Assembly: GCF_001514125.1 (NCBI RefSeq)
Contig: NZ_KQ948566.1
Coordinates: 131,442-195,441, forward strand
Direction of reading: 5' to 3'
Length of the DNA stretch: 64,000 bases
Source of the DNA: Streptomyces longwoodensis
GTDB taxonomy: Bacteria; Actinomycetota; Actinomycetes; Streptomycetales; Streptomycetaceae
Shown here: positions 24,323 to 33,414 of the stretch, piece after piece
Layout: the number at the start of each line of letters is the position of its first letter
Numbering within the stretch: position 1 is the first letter of the stretch
Translations under genes and position numbers: made by a program
Notes under the pieces: generated by a model
Told to the model about the DNA's origin: nothing
Databases searched by the model: none
What the model saw: only the letters and a program-made list of their open reading frames with translations

Positions 24323-27307
24323 CTACTTGAGGTACGGGCCGTCCGTCCCGATCTTCCCGGGACCGTTGAGGACGTACACCCGCAGGTTGCCCTTGCCGGG
24401 TGCCGCGACGCTCAGGGAGCCGTTGGTGACGGTCTTCACGTCGCCGGTCACGGCGTCCCGGTAGGTGCCGTCGGGAATGCCGGAGTAGGTGGCCGCGTCG
24501 GTGACGGTGACCAGCGCGAAGCTGTCGGTGCTCCCGCTGGTGTAGCGCCGTTTGTACGCCATGCCGCCCGAGATGCCCTCGGTGGAGTACTGGCCCGCCT
24601 GGAGCGCGGGGACGGCCCTGCGGATCTGGTTCAGCCGTTGCAGGTGCTTCACCAGCGGCTGGGCGAGGGTGGTGGCGACCTCGCCGCTCGCGGACGCCAC
24701 GGTGCCGAAGTCCGAGGCGGTGACCGTGCCGGCGAGGTGGTCGCCGTAGTAGGCGCGTCCGGTCGTGGCGAGCGGGCAGGTGGGGCCGCAGTCGATCTGC
24801 TTGCCCTTCTGGAACTCGGTCTCCGAGCCGTAGTACAGGGTCGGGATGCCGCGGAAGGTCCACATCAGCGACATGTTCTCGGCCCAGGCGTCGGTGCCCC
24901 CGGCGTACCGGGTGCTCGACTTGTTGGGGCCGTAGTCGTGGCTGTCGACGTAGACGACGTTGTACGTGGCGTCGTTGACGCTGTCGTCGGAGTCCTTGCC
25001 GTTGCTGAAGGCATTGTGCGCGTCACCGAAGTTCATGTGCATGCGCATGTCGATGATGTTCATCCCGGAGGACCTGCTGTGGTCCGGCGTGTGGTACGCG
25101 TTGCCCTCGAGGAAGGCGTTGGTGGACGTCGGCTGGCCGGCGGTGCCCAGGTCGTTCTCGTAGGTGTACTGCTCGAGCGCGGCGGCCGTGTCGTCGGCGC
25201 TGTACTCCTTGCGTTCCTTCCAGGTGTAGAACTGGGCGGAGTGGTTGACCGAGCCGCGGTTCCACTTGTCGTTCACGAACGCCGCGACCTCGCCGAAGAC
25301 GAAGAAGTTCTGCGCCGCCCCGGCGCCGAAGCGCTGGGTGACGCGTTCCTGGATGGCGGGCAGGAAGCGGCGGTTCCAGGTGACGCGGGGGATGTGGACG
25401 GCCGTGTCGATGCGGAAGCCGTCCACGCCCATGTCGATGTACTTGTCGTAGGCCCCGATGAGGTAGTTCTGCACCTGGGTGTTCTCGGTGTTGAAGTCGG
25501 CCAGGTCCTCGTGCAGCCAGCAGGAACGGGAGTCCTCGCCCTCCCAGTTGCCGATCCAGCACTGGTGGTAGTAGGCCTTGGGGAACATCCCGGACGTGGG
25601 GCTCGGCCACTGGCAGTTGTAGAGGGTATAGCCCTCCGCGCTCTTCCCGCCGGTGGGCTTGCCCCAGTTGAGGCAGGTGTTGCCGGCGGGCTCGGCGGTC
25701 GACCACAGGTCGCCGTTGTAGTACGCCTTGCCGGACTTGGGCTCGACGGTGAGGCCGTCGTACGCGAAGCCCTCGTTCCTCTCGTCGTAGTACCAGCTCC
25801 ACTGGCTGTCCCGGACGCCGTAGACGGTGGGGGTGAACAGGCCCTTGGCGCCCCAGCGGGAACTGTGGTTGTAGACGACGTCCTGGTAGATCTTCATGCC
25901 CTTGGCGTGGGCGGCGTTGATCAGGTCCTGGTAGGAGGCGCCGGTGGACTCCAGCCGCGGGTCGACCTGGTAGAAGTCGTAGCCGTGGTACCCGTGGTAG
26001 TCGTAGTCGGAGCGGTTGAGGACCACCGGGGTGATCCAGACGGCCGAGAACCCGAGGGCCTTGATGTAGTCGAGGCGTTCGACCAGGCCCTTGAAGTCGC
26101 CCCGGAACATGGGGTCGCCGTTCGCCGCGTTGCCGGACTTGGTGTGCTGGCTCCCGCCCCGGTTGTTGGTGCTGTCGCCGTCGTAGAAGCGGGCGGTCAG
26201 CACGAAGTAGATGGGGTCCTTGCGCGGGTCCGTGCCCAAGGGGGTGCCGGCAGCGGGGGTGGCCGGCTTCTTGCCGGTGGTCGCGGTGACCCTGGCCGAG
26301 GCGACGGAGGTGTTGCCCGCCGCGTCCACCGCCTTCACCGTGTAGGCGTAGGTGGTGTCCTCCTCCAGGCCGGTGTCGGACCAGACCGTGGAACCGGCGT
26401 CGACGACCGACGTTCCCTTGGTGCCGCCGGTGCGGGTGACCTGGTACCCGGCCACGCCGGTGTCGTCGGTGGCGGCGTCCCAGGACACCACCACGGAGGT
26501 GTTCGTCGCGCTCGCCCGGACGTTGGCCGGGACGCTGGGTGCCCTGGTGTCCGGCCCGGCGGCCGCGCACGGGTCCTTGGCGTTCGCGGTCACGGTGGTG
26601 TTCTTCACCGTGCTCGTCCCCGTCCCGAGGGCGTAGTCCGCGCTGTTGTTGTTGTCCCAGACGCCGTTGCCGTTGTTGAAGGCGGCCTTGAGCGAGGTCG
26701 CGGTGCCGAGGTCGACGGTCTTCTTCCACCAGCCGGCGCAGGCCACCTCCATGCCCACGCCCGGCACGGTCGTCCAGGAGCCCCCGGCCGGGGCGTAGTG
26801 GAGGTTGGCGGTGGTCCACCCGAGGGTCTCGGTCGAGTAGTAGACGGTGGCCTGGTTCCCGGACCCGGTGCCGGTCCCGCCGGAGCCGGCGCACGGGTCG
26901 CTGTGGGCCACCACACCGTCCTTGACGGTGATGTCCCCGGTGCCGAGGGCGTAGTTGCGGCCGCCGTTGTTGTCCCAGACGCCCTTCCCGTCGGTGAACG
27001 TGGCCTGGAGCCCGGCGGCGGAGCCCAGGTCGACCGTCAGCTTCACCCAGTCGGTGCACGCGGCTTGCATGCGCGTCCCGGGCACGGTGGTCCACGCTCC
27101 GCCGTCGGGGGCGTAGTGGAGGTAGTGGTCGGTCCAGTTCTTGGTCTTCGTGGAATAGAAGACGGTGGCCGTGGTGCCGGTCGCGGCCGCGTTCGTCGAG
27201 GTGGCGGCGACCGCGGGGGTCGTGGGAAGGGTGAGGGGCAGGACGAGCGTCGTGGCGGCGAGGGCTCCGGCCGCCCAGGACCGGGCGAGGGAGCGGTGGC
27301 GTCTCAT
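24323..27307 (-). CDS. Secreted GH13 alpha-amylase with two starch-binding domains and an FnIII domain
   Basis: I start at ATG 27307 (994 residues), with AGGAG upstream. The signal peptide contains WAAGALAATTLVLPLTLP. Two CBM25-like starch-binding modules (about 45-135 and 150-240) share the pattern VFYSTKTKNWTDHYLHYAP / VYYSTETLGWTTANLHYAP. An FnIII domain (about 258-345) precedes the GH13 barrel. GH13 regions: I IYQDVVYNHSS, II GFRIDTAVH (Asp nucleophile), III FVFGEVAAF (Glu acid/base), IV YVDSHDYGPN, where Ser replaces the common Asn. It hydrolyses starch outside the cell. CTGCAA-type repeats upstream suggest MalR-type control. Confidence 0.93.
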   Translation of the reverse strand: MRRHRSLARSWAAGALAATTLVLPLTLPTTPAVAATSTNAAATGTTATVFYSTKTKNWTDHYLHYAPDGGAWTTVPGTRMQAACTDWVKLTVDLGSAAGLQATFTDGKGVWDNNGGRNYALGTGDITVKDGVVAHSDPCAGSGGTGTGSGNQATVYYSTETLGWTTANLHYAPAGGSWTTVPGVGMEVACAGWWKKTVDLGTATSLKAAFNNGNGVWDNNNSADYALGTGTSTVKNTTVTANAKDPCAAAGPDTRAPSVPANVRASATNTSVVVSWDAATDDTGVAGYQVTRTGGTKGTSVVDAGSTVWSDTGLEEDTTYAYTVKAVDAAGNTSVASARVTATTGKKPATPAAGTPLGTDPRKDPIYFVLTARFYDGDSTNNRGGSQHTKSGNAANGDPMFRGDFKGLVERLDYIKALGFSAVWITPVVLNRSDYDYHGYHGYDFYQVDPRLESTGASYQDLINAAHAKGMKIYQDVVYNHSSRWGAKGLFTPTVYGVRDSQWSWYYDERNEGFAYDGLTVEPKSGKAYYNGDLWSTAEPAGNTCLNWGKPTGGKSAEGYTLYNCQWPSPTSGMFPKAYYHQCWIGNWEGEDSRSCWLHEDLADFNTENTQVQNYLIGAYDKYIDMGVDGFRIDTAVHIPRVTWNRRFLPAIQERVTQRFGAGAAQNFFVFGEVAAFVNDKWNRGSVNHSAQFYTWKERKEYSADDTAAALEQYTYENDLGTAGQPTSTNAFLEGNAYHTPDHSRSSGMNIIDMRMHMNFGDAHNAFSNGKDSDDSVNDATYNVVYVDSHDYGPNKSSTRYAGGTDAWAENMSLMWTFRGIPTLYYGSETEFQKGKQIDCGPTCPLATTGRAYYGDHLAGTVTASDFGTVASASGEVATTLAQPLVKHLQRLNQIRRAVPALQAGQYSTEGISGGMAYKRRYTSGSTDSFALVTVTDAATYSGIPDGTYRDAVTGDVKTVTNGSLSVAAPGKGNLRVYVLNGPGKIGTDGPYLK

Positions 27308-27357
27308 GCGGCTCCTGGTTGGGTGGGAAGGGGCCGTTCCTGCACTGCATTGGGTTA

Positions 27358-27383
27358 CTGCAACTTCCAGCAACCGCTTGCAG
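27358..27383 (-). promoter_or_regulatory. Inverted repeats upstream of the amylase gene (possible MalR-type operator)
   Basis: CTGCAA (27358-27363) and TTGCAG (27378-27383) are inverted copies 14 bases apart. Nested inside is GCAA-CCGC-TTGC (27370-27381). Repeats with CTTGCAG/CTGCAA cores are known in Streptomyces amylase promoters under maltose control. The site is about 50 bp upstream of the start codon. Confidence 0.45.
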
Positions 27384-27494
27384 GCGTGGGGAGATTACTC
27401 GTGGGCACCCTGGACGTAAAGGGTTCGCCCACGAATGGGCGTCGGCAGGCGACGCACGGATGCCGGGGGTACGACGATCAGCCCGAGCGGCGCC

Positions 27495-27848
27495 TCAGCG
27501 GAACTCGTGGACCACCTGGATCTCGCCGACGATGTGGGCGTTGAACTCGTCCAGCTCCTCGGCCGGGACCCAGAGTTCGAGGATCGTCCGCCCGCCGGCC
27601 TGCTGCACGGGGTACCGGCTCAGGTACTCCGACTCGACGTCGAAGCGCGTGACGTACCCGACGCCGTCGTGCGGCACGTTCCAGTCCCGCGCGATCCTGA
27701 TCGCGTAGTCCTCGTTCAGGACCGGGTAGAAGATCGGCTGCTCGGGCAGCCGGGGCGGCCAAGCGCGCCAGTTCGCCTCCCGCACCAGCTCCAACTCCTC
27801 GGGGCCGGTGGGGCGCCACAAGGTCGTCGTCGGTCGCAGGCTGGTCAT
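27495..27848 (-). CDS. Small conserved actinobacterial protein of unknown function
   Basis: I start at ATG 27848 (117 residues). The sequence has features of a globular cytoplasmic protein: WRPTGPEELELVREANWRAW, then LPEQPIFYPVLNEDYAIRIA and a C-terminal ELWVPAEELDEFNAHIVG. I recall similar actinobacterial proteins being labelled 'ADP-ribosylation/crystallin J1', a label of doubtful meaning, and I see no catalytic motif. There is no signal peptide or membrane helix. It sits alone between the amylase and sulfite oxidase genes. Confidence 0.7.
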   Translation of the reverse strand: MTSLRPTTTLWRPTGPEELELVREANWRAWPPRLPEQPIFYPVLNEDYAIRIARDWNVPHDGVGYVTRFDVESEYLSRYPVQQAGGRTILELWVPAEELDEFNAHIVGEIQVVHEFR

Positions 27849-27957
27849 GTGCGTCACTTTCTGGACGTGGCCGCCGGTGCGGCGGGCGGGTCGGGAGCCC
27901 GGACGATACCGGCGCGGCGCACGCGGCGGCCAGCGCAATTCGTGAGGTGATCCAGCG

Positions 27958-29265
27958 TCAGACGACGCTCACCGGATGCCGTACCACCGCGTTGAACAGG
28001 TAACCCTGGGTGTTGGGCACGGCGAGGTCCGGCTGCGTGCGGCCGGCCGTGTCCGTGGCGCGGGCCAGGAGGTGGGTCGCGCCCGGTGTGTCGGGCCGCC
28101 AGTCGAGGGACCAGCGGGTCCAGGTGTCGGCGCGCGGGTGGTCGTGCAGACGGGCGGGCCGCCACGCCGCTCCGCCGTCCGCGCTGACCTCGACGCGGGC
28201 GATGGCGCCCGCGCCGGACCACGACCGCCCGTGCAGGACGTACCTGCGTCCCGCCGCGAAGGTCGCCCCACTCGCCAATTCGAAGGCACTCTTGATGGTC
28301 TGCCGGGTCAACGGCGCACTCCCGCCCTCGGGATGGGCGGGGCCGAACAACCGGTAGAACGTGGTGTTCCAGGGCGAGAACAGCGGCTGCGCGGACACCT
28401 CGATGTCGCCGACCCACTTGATGGAGGCGATCCCGATCCAGGATGGCACCACCAGCCGCACGGGGTAGCCGTGGTCGTGCGGCAGCCGCTCACCGTTCAT
28501 CTCGTACGCCAGGAGCACGTCGTCGAGCGCCTTGGCCAGCGGCAGCGGCCGGCGGACCCGCCCCAGGCTCTCGCCGCCGCTGACGTACTCGGCGTCCAGC
28601 CCGCGCGGTTGCACGTCGACGGCGTGGTACGACAGCCCGGCCCGGCGCAGCACGTCGGACAGACGGACCCCGCGCCAGCGCGCCACCCCGATCGCCCCCA
28701 GCGTCCACGCGGTACCGGTGACCGTCTCACCCTGCTGCGTCGTGTAGAAGGAGCGGCCGTTGCCCGCGCACTCGACGAACGCGGTGCGGGTGACGGACGG
28801 CAGGGCTCGCAGGTCGTCGTAGCCGAACTCCACCGGACGGTCCTCACCGGGCGTTCCACGCAGCCCGCTCCCCCACAGCCGCAGGCGCCAGTCGGTGGCG
28901 TCCAGCACCGGCGTGGCGGTGTGGTTGCGGACGAAGAACAGCTCGTTGGGGGTGTGGTGACCGGTTCCGCGCAGCGCTTCCCAGCGGGTCTCGGCGTTGG
29001 TGCCGCGCTCGATGAACCACTCCGGCGGCAGGGGCTTGAGGATGGTGCGGTCCGCGACGCCGACCGCCGTTTCGGCGGCGGAGGCGTTCTCGGGATTGCC
29101 GAGTGCCGACCCGACAGCGGTGGCCGTCGCGGCTGCCGCGAGCAGGGTGAGCAGCCGGCGGCGGGACACACCGTCGGCCTTGGCCTCCCCCGCGAGCCAC
29201 TGGCGCAGCCTGCGGCGGTCGTAGTCGGTCTCGTGACGGTCACCGGGCTGGGCGGGAGAGGGCAT
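27958..29265 (-). CDS. Exported molybdopterin sulfite oxidase-like enzyme
   Basis: I start at ATG 29265 (435 residues), with GAGGA upstream. A twin-arginine signal (SRRRLLTLLAAAATATAVG) predicts folded export with cofactor. The molybdopterin domain (about 80-290) has the metal-binding cysteine in FVECAGNGRSF and GNxxxW-like downstream motifs. The C-terminal 120 residues are the Mo-cofactor dimerisation domain (VEVSADGGAAWRPARL). Family members oxidise sulfite to sulfate, or act as related sulfoxide/nitrate-type oxidoreductases. A short cysteine-bearing leader peptide is encoded upstream, which fits sulfur-linked control. Confidence 0.9.
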   Translation of the reverse strand: MPSPAQPGDRHETDYDRRRLRQWLAGEAKADGVSRRRLLTLLAAAATATAVGSALGNPENASAAETAVGVADRTILKPLPPEWFIERGTNAETRWEALRGTGHHTPNELFFVRNHTATPVLDATDWRLRLWGSGLRGTPGEDRPVEFGYDDLRALPSVTRTAFVECAGNGRSFYTTQQGETVTGTAWTLGAIGVARWRGVRLSDVLRRAGLSYHAVDVQPRGLDAEYVSGGESLGRVRRPLPLAKALDDVLLAYEMNGERLPHDHGYPVRLVVPSWIGIASIKWVGDIEVSAQPLFSPWNTTFYRLFGPAHPEGGSAPLTRQTIKSAFELASGATFAAGRRYVLHGRSWSGAGAIARVEVSADGGAAWRPARLHDHPRADTWTRWSLDWRPDTPGATHLLARATDTAGRTQPDLAVPNTQGYLFNAVVRHPVSVV

Positions 29266-29397
29266 GGCGGGTCCTCGGTGTGGGGCGGCGGAGGGGCATG
29301 GCGGGGGGCGGGCCGGCACGCGTGGGTGACTGGGCGAGATCACGCCGACAAAGCCCATGGGCGGGCACGTCGGACGTGGCTCAGAAGGCGCGCGAGA

Positions 29398-29481
29398 TCA
29401 GCCGTTCACCCGACACAGCGCGGCGGCCACGCGGACGAGGTCCACGGCACGGCGGCGCGTCAGAGGGGTCGGGAACGACAT
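29398..29481 (-). CDS. Cysteine-containing leader peptide upstream of sulfite oxidase
   Basis: This 27-residue ORF ends PLTRRRAVDLVRVAAALCR followed by three residues. Short peptides with the R-x-VDL-x-RV-x(2-3)-A-LCR pattern are known in actinobacteria as putative leader peptides upstream of sulfur-metabolism genes. It has its own promoter: TTGACA (29511-29516 complement), 17 bases, then TTGCAT (29488-29493 complement), with the ATG seven bases downstream, so the mRNA is probably leaderless. It lies 132 bp ahead of the sulfite oxidase start. Ribosome stalling at the cysteine codon under cysteine shortage is the inferred control. Confidence 0.75.
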   Translation of the reverse strand: MSFPTPLTRRRAVDLVRVAAALCRVNG

Positions 29482-29652
29482 GGCGGGATGCAAGCATGCT
29501 GCGGGCTGGGTGTCAACGGATCGTCGGCGAGCGGCGGTTGGCCGACCGGACACGGCGTACGACGCGGGCGGAGCGGACAGGGGCACCACCCGGGCGCGCG
29601 GCACACGCAGCGCGCCGCCGCCCCTGTGAATCCGCTCCTGTGAATCCGTTGC

Positions 29653-30627
29653 TCACTGCGGTGGTTCTTCCGGTTTCCGCTGGGCGGCTGCGGCGAGTTG
29701 AGCGGCCAGATCCCTGAGCGCCTGCCGCAGTTCGTCGGGATGATGGATGGTGAAGGGCCACTCCAGGGAAGCAAGCAAGTGGGCCATGCCGTCCAGCCGT
29801 TCTGCCCGTGCGTGCATGAGAACGCCGGTGGGCTGGGCGGTGAGGGTCACCACCGAGCGAGGCAGCCGGCGAGCGATCTCATCGAGGGGGCCATGGATCG
29901 TCACCTCGACCTGCCAGCGGTAGGGCCCCTGGGCGAGGGTCGAGGTCAGGTGGGCGACGGGGTCGAAGCCCTCGGGTGCGGTGAAGCTGTCGGCTCGGGG
30001 GGTGACGGAGGTGATGCGGTCGATGCGGAAGGTGCGCAGGCTGTCGCGGAGGTGGTCGTGGCCGACGACGTACCAGCGGCCGGTGTGGAAGACCACGCCG
30101 TAGGGGTCGATGTCGCGTTCGGTGTGGTCCCGGCGCCAGGACTGGTGGCTGATGCCGACGGTCGTGCGGGCGCGGGAGGCCTGGGCCAGTGCCAGCAGGA
30201 CGCCGGTTCCGGGTGTCTGCCCGATCACGGCGTGGGCGGTGAAGGACAGGGTCTCCCGCATGGCCGCGAGCGGTTCGCGCAGGGCGTGCGGGAGCACCCG
30301 CTCGATCTTGGCGAAGGCACCGGCGCTGGCCGGCGCGGCGGTGCCCATGCCCAGACGTTCCGCCGCGAGCAGGCCGAGGACGACAGCGAGGGCCTCGTCA
30401 TTGGTGAGCACCAGAGGTGGCATGCGGTAGCCGCGAGCCAGTCGGTAGCCGCCGTGGCGGCCGCGTTCGGCCTCCACGGGGATGCCCAGGTCGCGTAGGT
30501 GGGCCGTGTAGCGGCGCACGGTGCGGACGTCGGTGTCCAGGCGGTCGGCCAGCTCCGTCCCGGTGAGCCGGGCGCTGGACTGGAGGAGTTCCAGCAGAGT
30601 CAGCACACGGGTGAGGGGATGCGACAT
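29653..30627 (-). CDS. WYL-domain transcriptional regulator (YafY family)
   Basis: This 324-residue protein has an N-terminal HTH_11 winged helix (LLELLQSSARLTGTELADRL, then VRRYTAHLRDLGIPVEAERG with the wing HGGYRLARGYRMPPL). A central WYL domain follows (FHTGRWYVVGHDHLRDSLRTFRIDRI) and then a C-terminal WCX dimerisation extension. WYL domains bind nucleotides or other small ligands. The gene is divergent from the alpha/beta hydrolase at 30707 with 79 bp between starts, so it probably regulates it. Confidence 0.9.
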   Translation of the reverse strand: MSHPLTRVLTLLELLQSSARLTGTELADRLDTDVRTVRRYTAHLRDLGIPVEAERGRHGGYRLARGYRMPPLVLTNDEALAVVLGLLAAERLGMGTAAPASAGAFAKIERVLPHALREPLAAMRETLSFTAHAVIGQTPGTGVLLALAQASRARTTVGISHQSWRRDHTERDIDPYGVVFHTGRWYVVGHDHLRDSLRTFRIDRITSVTPRADSFTAPEGFDPVAHLTSTLAQGPYRWQVEVTIHGPLDEIARRLPRSVVTLTAQPTGVLMHARAERLDGMAHLLASLEWPFTIHHPDELRQALRDLAAQLAAAAQRKPEEPPQ

Positions 30628-30706
30628 GGATGACTCGGCATTTCAGGGCGGATTCTGTCCTGTATCGACTCTACGCTCGCCGCAGTACCTACTTCTGGGA
30701 GATCAC

Positions 30707-31441
30707 ATGGCCACCTTCGTACTCGTTCCCGGCGCCTGGCTCGGGGCGTGGGTGTGGGAGGACACCGCCCACGCCTTGCGGGAGCGCGGCCACACGGCCC
30801 TGCCGCTGACACTGACCGGCCTGGCCGAGCGCGCAGACCAGGGCGGCCCCCGGACGGACCTGGACACGCACATCGCGGACGTGGCGGGATTCGTCGAGGG
30901 GAACGACCTGCGCGACGTCACGCTGGTCGCCCACAGTTACGCGGCTGCCCCGGTGACCGGGGCAGCCGGACGTCTCGGCGACCGCTTGCAGCGCGTGATC
31001 TACGTGGACAGCGCCCCGTTCACCGAGGGCATGTGCATGCTCGACCTCCTGCCACCGCAGACAGCGGAACAGTTGCGCCGGCAGGTCGACACTTCCGGCG
31101 ACGGGTGGCGGCTACCGATGCCGCCCTTCGAGGTCCTGGGCTTGTCCAGCAGCCTCGACGGGCTCGACGAGGGCCGGCGGAACGATCTGCGCACGCGTGC
31201 CACCCCTCAGCCCTTCGGTACTTACACCCAGCCTCTCGCCGTCCCGGCCGAGCCCGGTCCCGATGTGGACCGTGTCCTGATCGCCTGCCGTGACTTCACG
31301 GGCCTGCTGGATGCCGGAGTACCGATGCTGGCCTACCTGAACCAGCCGCCGTGGCGGCGCTTCGACCTGCCCACCGGGCACTGGCCGATGCTGTCCGCGC
31401 CCGCCGAACTCGCCCGCGTCCTCGGCAAGGCCGTCTCCTGA
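30707..31441 (+). CDS. Alpha/beta-fold hydrolase (EstC-like)
   Basis: I start at ATG 30707 (244 residues), with GGGAG at 30697-30701. It opens MATFVLVPGAWLGAWVWEDT. The nucleophile serine lies in VAHSYAAAPVTG, where the second glycine of GxSxG is Ala. The catalytic histidine is in LPTGHWPMLSAP. It is a paralogue of the gene at 23336. Divergence from the WYL regulator suggests control by it. The substrate is unknown. Confidence 0.85.
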   Translation: MATFVLVPGAWLGAWVWEDTAHALRERGHTALPLTLTGLAERADQGGPRTDLDTHIADVAGFVEGNDLRDVTLVAHSYAAAPVTGAAGRLGDRLQRVIYVDSAPFTEGMCMLDLLPPQTAEQLRRQVDTSGDGWRLPMPPFEVLGLSSSLDGLDEGRRNDLRTRATPQPFGTYTQPLAVPAEPGPDVDRVLIACRDFTGLLDAGVPMLAYLNQPPWRRFDLPTGHWPMLSAPAELARVLGKAVS

Positions 31442-32583
31442 CCGCGCCGGCCGAAAGGCACAGACCGACGCCTGACCACGAGAGCATCCGCAGGCTCCGG
31501 GCTCATGCGCAGGCCCTGGCAGGCGGAGCACGCCAGGCCTCTGCCGTGGCGGTCGTCCGACGGGTCTTCGCCATCCAGGCCCAAGACACCACGGCCGTCG
31601 ACCTGGGCATCCGGGTACGCGGCCGGGACATCACCGCCCAGGCCATTCGCACGGCATACGAGAAAGAGCGGAGTATCGTCCGCAACTGGTACATGCGCGG
31701 CACCCTGCACACCATCCCCAGCGACGACGCCCGCTGGGTGTTGCAGTTGCTGTCCCCGCGGATCCTTGCCGCGACCAGCCGCCGCTACCAGCAGCTCGGC
31801 CTGGGCGATGATCTGCTCCAGCGCGCCGACCATCTCATCCGACGTGCTCTCGCCACGCACGGCCCGCTCACCCGGGCCGAGCTGACCGAGCGGCTCACCA
31901 GCCTCGGTGTTCCGCGGGACGGGCAGGCACCGTTCCACCTGATCCGCCACGCAGCACTCACCGGCATCCTCTGCCATGGTCCGCAGCGCACCGGTGAGGC
32001 CACGTACGTGCTGCTCGACGACTGGCTGCCCTCCACGGGGCGCATCCGGTGGGAGGGCGACGCCGCTCTGGCCGAACTGGCCCGCCGGTACCTGGCCGCG
32101 TGCGCCCCCGCCACCTTGGAGGACTTCGCTGCGTGGTCCGGACTGCCGGTCACCTGGGCCCGCAAGTCCTGGAAGATGCTGGCGGAATCCGGCGTGATCA
32201 CCGAACACGGCGCATTGACCATGCTCACCGGGCGGGTGGAACTCCCACGCTCGTCTGACACCCCGGACGTTCGCATGCTGCCCGCCTACGACAACTACCT
32301 GATCGGCTACCGCACCCGCGAGGCCTCCGTCCCCACCCTCCACCAGGCCCGCGTCTGGCCAGGAGGCGGCGTCATCCGCCCCACCGTCATCGCCGACGGC
32401 CTGGCCATTGCCACCTGGACCCGTGGCCCCGGCTCGCGCTCCATCCAGGTGGATGCGTTCGAACCCGTCACGCCTCAGGTCGAACAACGTATCGACAGGG
32501 AAAAGGAGGCCGTCGTCAGCTTTCTGCGGACCACCACCGGATCGCCGCAGGGGAAGGAGCCGTGGACCGCGCGGCACGCGTGA
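31351..32583 (+). CDS. Winged-helix DNA-binding domain protein (HTH_42/AlkZ-like)
   Basis: The coding part clearly begins near SIRRLRAHAQALAGG (about 31485) and runs to 32583. The first in-frame ATG (31351) overlaps the hydrolase gene by 91 bp, and a rarer CTG at 31438 would sit right at that gene's end, so the start is uncertain. Sequence features fit the HTH_42 family (related to the DNA glycosylase AlkZ/YcaQ): FAIQAQDTTAVDLGIRVRG, NWYMRGTLHTIP, and RMLPAYDNYLIGYRTRE near the C-terminal third. The catalytic QxQ of AlkZ appears here as QAQD. A role in DNA repair is possible but unproven. Confidence 0.78.
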   Translation: MAALRPAHRALADAVRARRTRPRPRQGRLLTAPAERHRPTPDHESIRRLRAHAQALAGGARQASAVAVVRRVFAIQAQDTTAVDLGIRVRGRDITAQAIRTAYEKERSIVRNWYMRGTLHTIPSDDARWVLQLLSPRILAATSRRYQQLGLGDDLLQRADHLIRRALATHGPLTRAELTERLTSLGVPRDGQAPFHLIRHAALTGILCHGPQRTGEATYVLLDDWLPSTGRIRWEGDAALAELARRYLAACAPATLEDFAAWSGLPVTWARKSWKMLAESGVITEHGALTMLTGRVELPRSSDTPDVRMLPAYDNYLIGYRTREASVPTLHQARVWPGGGVIRPTVIADGLAIATWTRGPGSRSIQVDAFEPVTPQVEQRIDREKEAVVSFLRTTTGSPQGKEPWTARHA

Positions 32584-33016
32584 CGCATGTCCATCCGCCG
32601 AGGATGCACGGTGATGTCGGCTGACACCCCGAAGTGTTCACCGGGGGTCATGGAGCCTTCCCAGGCTCTGCCGCCAGCGCCCCATGCGGGGCGTTCCCCT
32701 TGAAGCCGTCGTCTCCTCGCGGTAGCGGCAGCGTGACCGTGGAGCCGGATGCCTATCCGCCCCACCGCTCGGTCACCGCATCGGGGTTGCTGGCGCGAGG
32801 TGTGGGCATGAGCTTCAACCGCGAGGCTGGGGGCACGTGGAACACCATGACCACGGGGGCGCACTCGGCTGAAACAAGGACGACGCCTATACCTATGGCT
32901 CCCACGGCCTGTCCACCCGATCGACGGAACCGGTCGTCCAGACCTACCGGTTCATCGGCAAGGGGGGACAAAGAGCAGCGGCTGGAACCGCGCTCAGCTT
33001 GGCACCCGCATCCCAC
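32584..33016. other. Non-coding gap
   Basis: I see no supported gene, repeat or structured site in these 433 bases. Open frames here lack ribosome sites and family resemblance. The stretch begins the remnant-rich zone that runs to about 35000. Confidence 0.5.
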
Positions 33017-33028
33017 GAAGGAGTTCTC

Positions 33029-33157
33029 GTGCGGCATTCCGCTGGAACGCCACTGGCATACAAGGGACTTGACGGTATTCCCCTCTGGCTCCTGTTCGGG
33101 GTCGCCATTGGGGCTTTCATCGTCTTCGGAGTCGTGCAGGCTCGCAAGAAGAAGTAG
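33029..33157 (+). CDS. 42-residue single-pass membrane peptide
   Basis: A strong ribosome site GAAGGAG (33017-33023) lies five bases before GTG 33029, and the frame ends at TAG 33155-33157. The peptide has a short polar head, one hydrophobic helix (IPLWLLFGVAIGAFIVFGVV) and a basic tail QARKKK. It should insert in the membrane with the C-terminus inside. I know no family for it. It stands alone among gene remnants, so it could be a surviving small protein or the tail of a lost gene, though the well-placed ribosome site favours the former. Confidence 0.55.
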   Translation: MRHSAGTPLAYKGLDGIPLWLLFGVAIGAFIVFGVVQARKKK

Positions 33158-33414
33158 AAGGTGGGCAAGGCCCTCGCCGCGGCGTTCGGCTCGGTCCGTG
33201 TCCGCGTCCACCCATCGCTTGAACGCGGTCCGGGCGTAGCCGGTGCGGACGGGAACCGGGGCAGGACGTCCTTCCCGGGCAGCGCGCCATGGTGTCCCCG
33301 GGCACGGCGCCGGGAGTGGCGTGCCCGGCAGGGGCTGCGTGGGCGGTACCGGGGCGAGACAGCGGTGAGCGCGGCGGAGGGTGAAGCCTGCGCGGGGTGG
33401 CGCGGCCAACTGGG

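Noticed and set aside
24638..27544. A 968-codon plus-strand frame opposite the amylase gene
   Set aside because: Val/Gly-rich shadow of the GH13 gene without a start signal.
29266..29358. Longer N-terminus for the sulfite oxidase from 29358
   Set aside because: Ribosome site and twin-arginine spacing favour ATG 29265; the extension is Pro-rich and unlike an export signal.
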